Shown here piece by piece: positions 37,271 to 45,483 of a DNA stretch of 64,000 nucleotides. The notes under the pieces are model-generated. The model was given only the letters and a program-made list of their open reading frames with translations. It made no database searches and was not told the DNA's origin. Numbering within the stretch: position 1 is the first letter of the stretch; the number at the start of each line of letters is the position of its first letter. A program made the translations under genes and the position numbers. Source of the stretch: DATBGZ01 sp963803115 (GTDB lineage: Bacteria > Actinomycetota > Actinomycetes > Mycobacteriales > Micromonosporaceae); NCBI GenBank assembly GCA_963803115.1, contig CAWDLN010000010.1, forward strand, positions 62,001-126,000, written 5' to 3'.

Positions 37271-38634
37271 GCCTCGGTCAACACTGAGCGAAGGATCTGC
37301 TCCATCTCGGCGAAATGTGTTTCGTCGCAGATCAGTGGGGGCGCCAGCTGGACTACGGGGTCGCCCCGGTCGTCGGCCCGGCAGTAGAGGCCGCTGTCGA
37401 ACAGCGCCCTGGAGAGGAATCCGCGAAGCAGCCGCTCGGACTCGGCGTCGTCGAAGGTCTCCTTCGTCGCCTTGTCCTTGACCAGTTCGATCCCGTAGAA
37501 GTAGCCGTCTCCCCGGACCTCACCGACGATCGGGAGATCGAGGAGGCGTTCGAGATACGACCGGAATACCTTCTCGTTGGTGCGCACCCGGCCGTTGAGG
37601 TCCTCCCGCTCGAAGATGTCGAGATTGGCCAGGGCTACCGCACTGCTGACCGGGTGCCCGCCAAAGGTGACGCCATGGGCGAACCAGCTGGTGCCCTTCA
37701 CGAACGGCGCGGCGAGCCGGTCGGAAGCGATCATCGCGCCGAGGGGTACGTAGCCACTCGTCATGCCCTTGGCGCACGTGATGATGTCCGGTTGGTAGCC
37801 GTACCGCTTGGACCCGAAGTACTCGCCGAGCCGGCCGAACGCGCAGATCACCTCGTCCGAGACGAGCAGCACGTCGTAGGCGTCGCAGATCTCCCGGACG
37901 CGGGCGAAGTACCCGGGCGGCGGGGGGAAGCACCCACCGGAGTTCTGCACCGGTTCGAGGAAGACGGCCGCGACGGTGTCCGGTCCTTCGAAGAGGATCG
38001 CCTCCTCGATGCGGTCGGCGGCCCACCGTCCAAACGCGACGGCGTCGTGCCCATCTGGCCCCGCGGTCCCGGCTGGCGCGCGGTAGAGGTTGGTGTTGGG
38101 CACCCGTACGCCAGAGGGCACCAGCGGCTCGAAATCCGCCTTGATCGCCGGTAGTCCCGTGATCGACAAGGCGCCCATCGACGTGCCGTGGTAGGCGATG
38201 TGTCGCGAGATCACCTTGTGCTTCGTGGGCTTGCCCACCCGCTTGAAGTAGGACCGCGCGAGCTTCCAGGCCGATTCGACCGCCTCCGAGCCGCCGGTGG
38301 TGAAAAAGACCCGGTTCAGGTCACCCGGCGTGAGGTCGGCCAACCGGTCGGCCAACTCCACCGCCTTCGGATGGGCGTAGGACCACAGCGGAAAGTAGGC
38401 GAGCTCGGCGGCTTGTTTGGCCGCGGCCTCGCCGAGCTCCTGCCGGCCATGCCCGGCTTGCACGACGAACAGACCCGAGAGTCCATCCAAGTATCGTTTT
38501 CCGTCGACGTCATAGATGTAGGGACCTTCGCCCCGGACGATCATCGGCACCGGCTCGTCGGCGTACGCGGACAGCCGCGTGAAGTGCATCCAGAGGTGGT
38601 CTTTAGCGGCTGCGTTCAAAGCCTTCCTTTTCAC
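37255..38634 (-). CDS. Class III aminotransferase, probably putrescine/omega-amino acid:pyruvate
   Basis: A 459-residue PLP enzyme of the omega-aminotransferase (SpuC-like) group. Residues near RVFFTTGGSEAVESAWKLAR bind the phosphate, SDEVICAFGRLGEYFG carries the pyridine-contacting Asp, and the PLP lysine lies in DIITCAKGMTSGYVPLG. This subgroup transfers the amino group of putrescine or beta-alanine to pyruvate, giving 4-aminobutanal from putrescine. The GTG at 38634 overlaps the stop of the Lrp gene by 4 bp (GTGA). Together with PatD it would form a two-step putrescine-to-GABA route; substrate is inferred. Confidence 0.87.
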   Translation of the reverse strand: MKRKALNAAAKDHLWMHFTRLSAYADEPVPMIVRGEGPYIYDVDGKRYLDGLSGLFVVQAGHGRQELGEAAAKQAAELAYFPLWSYAHPKAVELADRLADLTPGDLNRVFFTTGGSEAVESAWKLARSYFKRVGKPTKHKVISRHIAYHGTSMGALSITGLPAIKADFEPLVPSGVRVPNTNLYRAPAGTAGPDGHDAVAFGRWAADRIEEAILFEGPDTVAAVFLEPVQNSGGCFPPPPGYFARVREICDAYDVLLVSDEVICAFGRLGEYFGSKRYGYQPDIITCAKGMTSGYVPLGAMIASDRLAAPFVKGTSWFAHGVTFGGHPVSSAVALANLDIFEREDLNGRVRTNEKVFRSYLERLLDLPIVGEVRGDGYFYGIELVKDKATKETFDDAESERLLRGFLSRALFDSGLYCRADDRGDPVVQLAPPLICDETHFAEMEQILRSVLTEAWSHI

Positions 38635-39086
38635 GGCGTTCCCCAGGCATAGGTCTGTTTGGCCAGCTTGAGATAGACGAATGTCTCTGTTGAGCTTACC
38701 CCGGGGATCACCCGGATCCGGTCGTTGAGGAGGGTCAGCAGATGGTCGTCGTCGGTGCATACGAGCTCTGCAAGGAGGTCGTACGCGCCGGCGCAGACGA
38801 CGACATAGTCGACTTCGGGGATTTCGGAAAGCGCCTTGGCGATCGGACGCAGGTCGCCCTCGACCTTGAGCCCGATCATCACCTGACGGGCGAAACCCAG
38901 CGTCAATGGGTCGGTGACCGCAACGATCTGCATGACACTGGCATCGAGTAGCCGCTGGACCCGTTGCCGGACGGCGGCCTCGGACAACCCGACGATCTTG
39001 GCCATACTCGCGTATGACATGCGGCCATCCCGCTGGAGCAGCTCAATGATCCGCTTGTTGAGGTCGTCGAGGATCGGGTCGGTCAT
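38631..39086 (-). CDS. Lrp/AsnC-family regulator
   Basis: A 151-residue regulator with an N-terminal HTH (LDDLNKRIIELLQRDGRMSY, SEAAVRQRVQRLLD) and a C-terminal RAM domain for effector binding and octamer formation (VDYVVVCAGAYDLLAELVC). Lrp-type proteins sense amino acids. Being first in an operon with the aminotransferase and the FAD oxidoreductase (4-bp overlap), it probably controls them and the neighbouring amine genes. The ATG at 39086 follows AGGAT. Confidence 0.93.
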   Translation of the reverse strand: MTDPILDDLNKRIIELLQRDGRMSYASMAKIVGLSEAAVRQRVQRLLDASVMQIVAVTDPLTLGFARQVMIGLKVEGDLRPIAKALSEIPEVDYVVVCAGAYDLLAELVCTDDDHLLTLLNDRIRVIPGVSSTETFVYLKLAKQTYAWGTP

Positions 39087-39149
39087 AATCCTGATCCTCA
39101 CGCATCGCGACGGAAGGCAGCAACTGAATCCGTTGACGGGCAGGGCATG

Positions 39150-40356
39150 AACTTCGGAATCCGTACCGGGCCGGCCAGATCACCACCACGCCGAGCGCCA
39201 TCGACCCCACGCCCAGCACGAAGACCCCGCCGAGGCGAAGCCGGTGATGCCGTAGTAGAACGCGATCAACAAGCCGATCGACAGGATCAGGTCGGCCAGC
39301 GCGAACTCGTTGAAGTACGTGAGGCCCGCGTAGAACGCGATCGATACCAGGCCCATGGCCCAGGTCGACACGGTCGGCGTCTGGTACTTGGGGCTGACCG
39401 TCGCGAACGACTTCGGCAATGCCTTGACCGCGGCCATCGACAGCGTTGTCCGGGCGGTGGGGAGGATCGTGGTCTGGGTTGAGGCGGCCGCCGAGGTGAG
39501 GACCGCGAGAATGAGCGCCTTGACGCTCCAGCTTCCGAGCACCGCCTCGCCGACGCTGGAGGGCACGTTATCGGCGTGGTCCGGGTTGGTCAGGCCGATG
39601 CCCTCCTCGCCCACGCCAGCGAACGCCTGCGCGGCAACAGTCACCAAGAAGTGGGTCACGAGCAGGACCGGGGAGCGCACGGCCGCCCGGCCAGGGTTGA
39701 CCGTCGGGTCGGTGGTCTCCCCGTTAGCGGCTACCGCGGTGTGTCCCATCCCCAGTAGATGAACACGGCGAGCAGGAAGCCGGCCGAGAGCTGGGTGAAC
39801 GTCAGGCCGGTCGGGGTGAACCAGTCCAGCGCCGGTTTGATGGCCAGGTCCCCGGCGGTACCGACGTAGACCTTGTAGAGGGCGTTGACCGCGAAGCCCG
39901 CCAAGATGAACAGCTCCGCGCCGAGCAGGAAGTACTGCGTGCGGGCCGAAAACTCGATGCCGCGGTACGAGATCCACGTCATGATGAGGATCCACACGCA
40001 ACCGGCGATGGTGACCGCCGTCGCGTTCGACGCCAAGTCGTCTTGACCCACCAGCAGGAAGCCATAGATGCCGGCGATCTGGGCCAACGCCGCCATCACG
40101 ATGATGTCAGCGACAACGATCGCCCACCCGGTGAGCCACCCGGCGTGCGTGCCGAATGCCCTGGCCACCCAGGAGAAGCTCGTGCCGCAGTCGGGGTTTG
40201 AGGCGTTCAACGCCTTGTACGCGAACGAGATGAACAGCATCGGCACGAACGCGATCAGCATGATGATCGGGGCCTTGATGCCGACCTCCGAGCTGACGCC
40301 GCCGAGGGTCGCCGCCAGGCTGTAGCCCGGGGCTGTCGATGCGACGCCGATGACAA
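39150..40356 (-). pseudogene. APC-type amino acid/polyamine permease, decayed
   Basis: A 12-helix APC permease cut in several ways. The first recognisable part is IVIGVASTAPGYSLAATLGG, without a proper N-terminus, because the sequence joins another gene remnant at about 40350. Membrane helices follow to FIYWGWDT, where the frame is lost near 39741 (GACACACC, expected GACACC). It resumes as AVAANGETTDPTVNPGRAAV and runs to FYYGITGFAS. After this about 50-60 residues are missing, and a last helix (VFVLGVGSMALGVVVIW) appears in another frame. Transport is not possible as it stands. The family suits uptake of an amine for this cluster. Confidence 0.75.
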
Positions 40357-40687
40357 TGCTGGAGCACAGGCTGGGACTCGACCGCACCGAACCGGTGGAC
40401 GTGCGAGGGGTTCCGGTCTCACCCCGGGACGTCGTCGCGGCCTGCCTCCCCGATCCGGCCAGCCTCGGCGACCGCATGCGCGGCAAGACATGCGCCGGTA
40501 CGTGGGTGCGCGGCACGGGCACCGACGGCAACCCGCACGAGGTGTACCTATATCACATCGTCGAAAACGAGTGGTCCATGGCTGAATACGGTTCGCAGTG
40601 CTGGGGCCGGAGGCACTCCCGCCGCGACCGTTCCTGGACAAGCTCACGGAGTACGGCTCCCCGTGGGACATGAGAGAAATGATCTAG
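40350..40687 (+). pseudogene. Saccharopine-dehydrogenase-like C-terminal remnant
   Basis: Only the last part of a saccharopine-dehydrogenase-family protein remains: LGLDRTEPVDVRGVPVSPRD, RMRGKTCAGTWVRGTG and EVYLYHIVENEWSMAEYG. At position 40598 an internal deletion moves the frame, and the usual ending VLGPEALPPRPFLDKLTEYG then SPWDMREMI continues to TAG 40685-40687. The first 250 or so residues are missing, replaced by the 5'-truncated permease on the other strand. Family members act on lysine/2-oxoglutarate adducts or make carboxynorspermidine, which would suit a polyamine locus. Confidence 0.7.
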
Positions 40688-40696
40688 CCTGTGCCT

Positions 40697-41710
40697 ATGG
40701 CTCGCATCGGCGCGATGTACGGTCCGGACCTCACATTCCTCGGCGTGCCCCGCTGCGATCTGGGCGACGTCGACTCGTACGCCGGGGCCGACGTGGTGAT
40801 CCTCGGCGCGCCGCTGGACGGCGGTACGTCCCACCGGCCCGGCACTCGGTTCGGGCCCAGTGCGATGCGGCAGGCGTGCTACCTGCCTCACGACGGTTCC
40901 CGGCCGTCCATGGCACTGCGAGTCGACGCCCTGCAGGATCTGCGCGTGCTCGATGCCGGCGATGTCGAGATGCACTCGGGTTACCTCGAGCGCTCGCTGG
41001 CCGCGCTCGAGGAGGCAGTCGCCGCGGTCGCCACCGCCGGTGCGATTCCGGTCGTGCTCGGGGGTGACCATTCGATCGCGCTGCCCGACGCGACTGGGGT
41101 GGCGCGTGAGTTCGGGTATGGCCGGGTGTCACTGGTCCACTTCGATGCCCACGCGGATACCGGCGACATGACCCACGGTTCGCTGTATGGACACGGGCAG
41201 CCGATGCGCCGGCTCATCGAGTCGGGTGCAATCCGGGGTGACCGGTTCCTCCAGATTGGACTGCGCGGCTACTGGCCCGAACCCCCCACATTGGACTGGA
41301 TGGCCGGTCAGCGGATGCGTTCGTACGAGATGACCGAGATCGTGGCCCGGGGCCTCGATCCCTGTCTCACCGAGGCGTTCGCCATCGCCACCGATGACTG
41401 CGACGGGGTGTTCCTCTCCGTCGACGTGGACGTGGTCGACCCAGGGATGGCGCCGGGGACTGGTACCCCGGAGCCGGGCGGCCTCACCGCGCGCCAGTTG
41501 CTCGACGCGGTACGCCGGTGCGCGTACGAACTGCCGGTCGTTGGCCTCGACGTGGTCGAGGTCTCGCCGCCCTACGACCACGCCGAATTGACCGCCTACC
41601 TCGGCAACCGCGTGGTGCTGGAGACGCTGTCCGGCATCGCTCGCCGCCGGAGGGACCAGGCCACCGGTGGGCAATGGGATCCGGCGCAGCCGCTCCTCGA
41701 CGGCCGCTGA
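40697..41710 (+). CDS. speB: Ureohydrolase: agmatinase or guanidinobutyrase
   Basis: A 337-residue binuclear manganese ureohydrolase releasing urea from agmatine or another guanidino compound. The metal ligands are in GGDHSIALP, HFDAHADTGD and SVDVDVVDPGMAPGTGTPEPG. The product, putrescine (or GABA if the substrate is 4-guanidinobutyrate), feeds the neighbouring genes. The ATG at 40697 is preferred because TAGCCT (40685-40690) lies 6 nt upstream, a leaderless pattern; GTG at 40691 is an alternative. Substrate cannot be fixed by sequence alone. Confidence 0.85.
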   Translation: MARIGAMYGPDLTFLGVPRCDLGDVDSYAGADVVILGAPLDGGTSHRPGTRFGPSAMRQACYLPHDGSRPSMALRVDALQDLRVLDAGDVEMHSGYLERSLAALEEAVAAVATAGAIPVVLGGDHSIALPDATGVAREFGYGRVSLVHFDAHADTGDMTHGSLYGHGQPMRRLIESGAIRGDRFLQIGLRGYWPEPPTLDWMAGQRMRSYEMTEIVARGLDPCLTEAFAIATDDCDGVFLSVDVDVVDPGMAPGTGTPEPGGLTARQLLDAVRRCAYELPVVGLDVVEVSPPYDHAELTAYLGNRVVLETLSGIARRRRDQATGGQWDPAQPLLDGR

Positions 41711-41756
41711 AACGACGGCCGCTGAAACTAGGGACGCCCAGACTAGGCCAATCCGA

Positions 41757-43050
41757 TTAGGACGCCAGCGCCTCTCCGAGGATGTCGAGTCCACGGTGGA
41801 GGGCGTCGTCGTCGATCACCAGCGGCGGCAGGAACCGCAGCACGTTTCCATATGTGCCGCAGGTCAGCACGAGTAGGCCAGCGTCGTGGCATGCCTTGGC
41901 GACAGCCTGGGTCCGAGCCTGGTCGGGCACCGGACCGTGCGGGCCGGGCGGCTGCTGCGGGTCCACCAGCTCGATGGCGAGCATGGCACCGCGGCCCCGC
42001 ATGTCGCCGATCTCCGGACGGTCGCTCGCGAGCTCGCGTAGCCGCGGCAGCATCACCGACTCGATCCGGCGAGCGGCGCCGCAGAGGTCCAGTTCGCGCA
42101 TCGTCTCGATGGCGGCGAGGCCGGCCGCGCAGGCGACCGGGTTGCCGCCGTACGTGCCACCGAGCCCGCTGACGTGGATCGCGTCCATGACCTCGGCCCG
42201 GCCGGTGACCCCGGCCAGCGGCAACCCGCCCGCGATCCCCTTCGCCGTCGCGATCAGGTCCGGCACCAGCCGACTCGTGTTCGCTGGCGAACCAGTCACC
42301 GGTACGGCAGAAGCCGGTCTGCACCTCGTCGGCGATGAAGAGCGCGCCGTGCTGGGCACACCAGGCCGACAGCGCCGGCAGGAATCCCGGCGCCGGCACG
42401 ACGAAACCACCCTCACCTTGAATCGGCTCGATCAGAACGGCGGCGACGTTGTCGGAACCCACCTGCTTCTCGACAAGCTCCAGGGCTCGGGCAGCGGCCT
42501 CCGCCCCGGTGAAACCGCCGTCGCGAAGTGGGTACGACATCGGCATCCGGTAGATCTCACCGGCGAACGGACCAAAGCGGTGCTTGTACGGCATGGACTT
42601 CGCCGTGAGCGCCATCGTGAGGTTCGTCCGGCCGTGGTAGGCGTGATCGAACACGATGACCGCGGAGCGTCCGGTCGCATGCCGAGCCACCTTGACCGCG
42701 TTTTCGATGGCCTCGGCCCCAGAGTTGAACAGCGCCGACCGCTTGTCGTGTACGCCTGGTGTCAGCGCGTTGAGCTGCTCGCAGACGGCGACGTACGACT
42801 CGTACGGCGCGATCATGAAGCACGTGTGAGTGAACCGCGCGACCTGTTCCCGCACCGCCTCGACCACCCGGGGCGCGGCGTTTCCCACCGTGGTGACCGC
42901 GATGCCTGAGCCGAAATCGATCCACTCGCGACCGTCCACATCGGTCAGTATCGCGCCGGATGCATGGTCCACATAGGACGACAACATGCTGCCCACGCCG
43001 CGGGCGACCGCCGCCGCCCGCCGTTTCTGCAGATCCTCTGACGAGGTCAC
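41757..43050 (-). pseudogene. gabT: 4-aminobutyrate aminotransferase, frameshifted
   Basis: GabT transfers the amino group of GABA to 2-oxoglutarate, giving succinate semialdehyde. The first part reads SSYVDHASGAILTDVDGREW, ALFNSGAEAIENAVKVARH, FDHAYHGRTNLTMALTAK and ADEVQTGFCRTGDWFASEHE. Near 42270 the frame is lost; the rest, VPDLIATAKGIAGGLPLAG (with the PLP lysine) to the C-terminus, is in another frame, ending at 41757. One extra G in the TCGG around 42270 explains it. The start is uncertain: GTG 43050 (GGAGG 11 nt upstream), GTG 43059 overlapping the patD stop by 8 bp, or TTG 43068. It follows patD in an operon. Confidence 0.83.
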
Positions 43051-43051
43051 G

Positions 43052-44494
43052 TCACTCACCGCCTCCAAAGTAGTGCATCACGTGCTTGACCCGGGTGTAG
43101 TCCTCCAGGCCGTACATCGAAAGGTCCTTGCCGTACCCGGACTGCTTGAAGCCGCCATGTGGCATCTCGGCCACTAACGGGATGTGGGTGTTGACCCAGA
43201 CGCATCCGAAGTCGAGTTGCCGGCTGACCCGCATCGCTCGACCGTGGTCGCGCGTCCACACCGAGGAGGCCAGGCCGTACTCCACATCATTGGCCCAGCG
43301 CACCGCCTCGGCTTCGTCGGTGAAACGCTGCACGGTAATGACCGGGCCGAACACTTCGTCCTGAATGATCTCGTCCTGCTGCCGAACACCGTCCACAACG
43401 GTCGGTGCGTAGAAGAAGCCCCGGGCACCCACTCGCTCACCGCCGGTGCGGATCGAGGCATAGTCGGGCAGCCGGCCGATGAAGCCGCTCACCCGGGTCA
43501 ATTGATTGGCGTTGTTGAGGGGCCCATACGCGGCGTCGGGATCCTCCGGTCCACCGGTCCGGGTCCCTCGAGCCTGATCCGTGAGCGCCGCGACGAAGTC
43601 GTCGTGGATGCGAGGGCCGGCGAGAACCCGGGTCGCGGCCGTGCAGTCCTGCCCGGCGTTGAAGTAGCCGGCCACGGCGATCGCCTCGGCGGCCGATGCG
43701 ACGTCGGCGTCGTCGAAGACGATGACCGGTGCCTTGCCGCCGAGCTCCAGATGGGTCCGCTTCAGGTCGGCCGAGGCTGAGCTGGCGACCTCGCGGCCGG
43801 CCCGGGTCGACCCGGTGATAGAAACCAGCCGTGGGGTTGGGTGCGCGATGAGCTGCCGGCCGGTGTCACGGTCTCCGCAGACGACGTTGAGCACGCCCGG
43901 CGGAAGGAACTCGGCGGCGATCTCGGCGAGCAGCAACGTCGACACCGGTGTCGTGTCGGATGGCTTGAGCACGACGGTATTGCCCGCCGCGAGCGCGGGC
44001 GCGAACTTCCAGACGGCCATCATCATGGGGTAGTTCCAGGGAGTCACCTGGGCGCAGACCCCGATCGGCTCGCGCCGCACGTATGAGGTGTGCCCGGCCA
44101 TGTACTCCCCGGCCGAGCGCCCCTCAAGAACCCTCGCGGCGCCGGCGAAGAACCGGATCTGGTCCACCATCGGTGGCAATTCCTCGCTGGCGGTCAGGCC
44201 GCGCGGTTTACCGGTGTTTCGGCATTCGGCATCGATGAGTTCATCGGCGCGCGCCTCGACGGCGTCGGCGATGCGCAGCAGCGCCCGCTGTCGTTCGGAC
44301 GGCGTCGCGTCCCGCCAGCCCGGGAATGCATTGGCCGCCGCGTCCATGGCCGCGTCGACATCCTGCGCGCCCGAGATCGGGGCGCTCGCGAAGATCTCGC
44401 CCGTCGCCGGGTCGACCAGGTCGGCATAGCCGCCGTCGACCGGCTCGACGTAACCCCCGGCCACGAAGTTGCGCAGCACCTGCTTGTCTGCCAT
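43052..44494 (-). CDS. patD: Aminobutyraldehyde dehydrogenase
   Basis: A 480-residue NAD-dependent aldehyde dehydrogenase oxidising 4-aminobutanal to GABA. The catalytic Glu is in HLELGGKAPVIVFDD and the catalytic Cys in NAGQDCTAATR; the GQDCTA form is typical of the YdcW/PatD group rather than succinate-semialdehyde enzymes. TPWNYPMMMAVWKFAPAL and EVFGPVITVQRF are also present. The ATG at 44494 follows GGAGG by 5 nt; the frame is open upstream to 44566. It overlaps or abuts gabT downstream, so the two steps to succinate semialdehyde are co-expressed. Confidence 0.91.
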   Translation of the reverse strand: MADKQVLRNFVAGGYVEPVDGGYADLVDPATGEIFASAPISGAQDVDAAMDAAANAFPGWRDATPSERQRALLRIADAVEARADELIDAECRNTGKPRGLTASEELPPMVDQIRFFAGAARVLEGRSAGEYMAGHTSYVRREPIGVCAQVTPWNYPMMMAVWKFAPALAAGNTVVLKPSDTTPVSTLLLAEIAAEFLPPGVLNVVCGDRDTGRQLIAHPTPRLVSITGSTRAGREVASSASADLKRTHLELGGKAPVIVFDDADVASAAEAIAVAGYFNAGQDCTAATRVLAGPRIHDDFVAALTDQARGTRTGGPEDPDAAYGPLNNANQLTRVSGFIGRLPDYASIRTGGERVGARGFFYAPTVVDGVRQQDEIIQDEVFGPVITVQRFTDEAEAVRWANDVEYGLASSVWTRDHGRAMRVSRQLDFGCVWVNTHIPLVAEMPHGGFKQSGYGKDLSMYGLEDYTRVKHVMHYFGGGE

Positions 44495-44617
44495 GTGTCC
44501 TCCCGCCGCGTCCATGCCGAAACCAGCACCCACCAGCATCTTCGCCACTGTTTCCGTCGTCGACAAGACGCTGGACGACTGTTTCCGTGCAGGCCGGACG
44601 CGCGGCAGGAGTGCGAC

Positions 44618-45379
44618 TCAGCCGGTCGTGGCCGGTGCGGCGAGCAATTGGGTGACGTAGTTCGCGGTGTCCGGCCAACCGGTGACGGCAACGCAGGCCA
44701 CACCCATCGCCTTGACCGGGAAGTCGTTGCCGCCCTCATCGAGCCGATCGCCGACGAACAGGGCGTCCTCGACGTTGAGGTCGAGCGCCTGCAGCAGCTT
44801 GCGAATGCCGTACGCCTTATCGATGCCCTTTCGCGTGACATCGACAGAGGTAGACCCGCCGCTACGGATCTCGAGATCCGTCAGCCGCGCGGCGGCGTAG
44901 TCGCACAGAGCTCGGCGCTTCGAACCATCCGGGTCCCAGCGGTACTTCTCCTCGGGCGGGGCCGCCTGACCAAGCGCGGAGAAGGTGATCTGGCTCCCGC
45001 GGTCTTCGACGATGTCGCCCCACGGGTGGGGTTGCCAGAGGCCGAGTTCCTTCGCGCCCTGGGTCAGCACCGCGATGATCTCCTGCCGCTGATCCCGAGA
45101 GAGATCCTCGGCGTAGACCTGGGTCCAGCCCCCATCGCTCCAGCGGTAGTACCGGGTGCCGCAGGTAGGCATCAGGTGGAGCCTGGGGCGCAGTTCGTCC
45201 GGTATCGAGAGGTGCCGCAGAACCTGCGTCTCGAACTGCTCGAACCGTCCGCCGGAAATGATGCACACATCGATCTCAGCCAGCAGCCGGACCAATAAGG
45301 CGGCCATCTCGTCGTCGATGGGGGACTTGGAGACGGCGAGGGTGTCGTCGAGGTCGAATGCCACCACGCGATAGCCCAT
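44618..45379 (-). CDS. HAD-IIB hydrolase/phosphomannomutase-like protein
   Basis: A 253-residue HAD superfamily IIB protein. The nucleophile motif is VVAFDLDDTLAVS, followed by SGGRFEQFETQVL and the C-terminal GDRLDEGGNDFPVKAMGV metal motif. The cap type is shared by Cof-type phosphatases and eukaryotic-type phosphomannomutases. It lies directly beside pgm and in the region of manA, while a bacterial-type manB is absent here, so a phosphomannomutase role is possible. It may equally be a sugar phosphatase. ATG at 45379 is the only plausible start. Confidence 0.78.
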   Translation of the reverse strand: MGYRVVAFDLDDTLAVSKSPIDDEMAALLVRLLAEIDVCIISGGRFEQFETQVLRHLSIPDELRPRLHLMPTCGTRYYRWSDGGWTQVYAEDLSRDQRQEIIAVLTQGAKELGLWQPHPWGDIVEDRGSQITFSALGQAAPPEEKYRWDPDGSKRRALCDYAAARLTDLEIRSGGSTSVDVTRKGIDKAYGIRKLLQALDLNVEDALFVGDRLDEGGNDFPVKAMGVACVAVTGWPDTANYVTQLLAAPATTG

Positions 45380-45483
45380 CGCCGCGATTGTGCTGTTTCC
45401 CGACGCGCTGACGACTCTGCCCTCCCGCTCGACCCGAGGCCGGTCTCCACCGGAAGGCGAAGTCTATCCGGGCGTATTGGCGG

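Noticed and set aside
43052..44494. Calling the aldehyde dehydrogenase succinate-semialdehyde dehydrogenase (GabD)
   Set aside because: The active-site form GQDCTA and the gene context fit aminobutyraldehyde dehydrogenase better.
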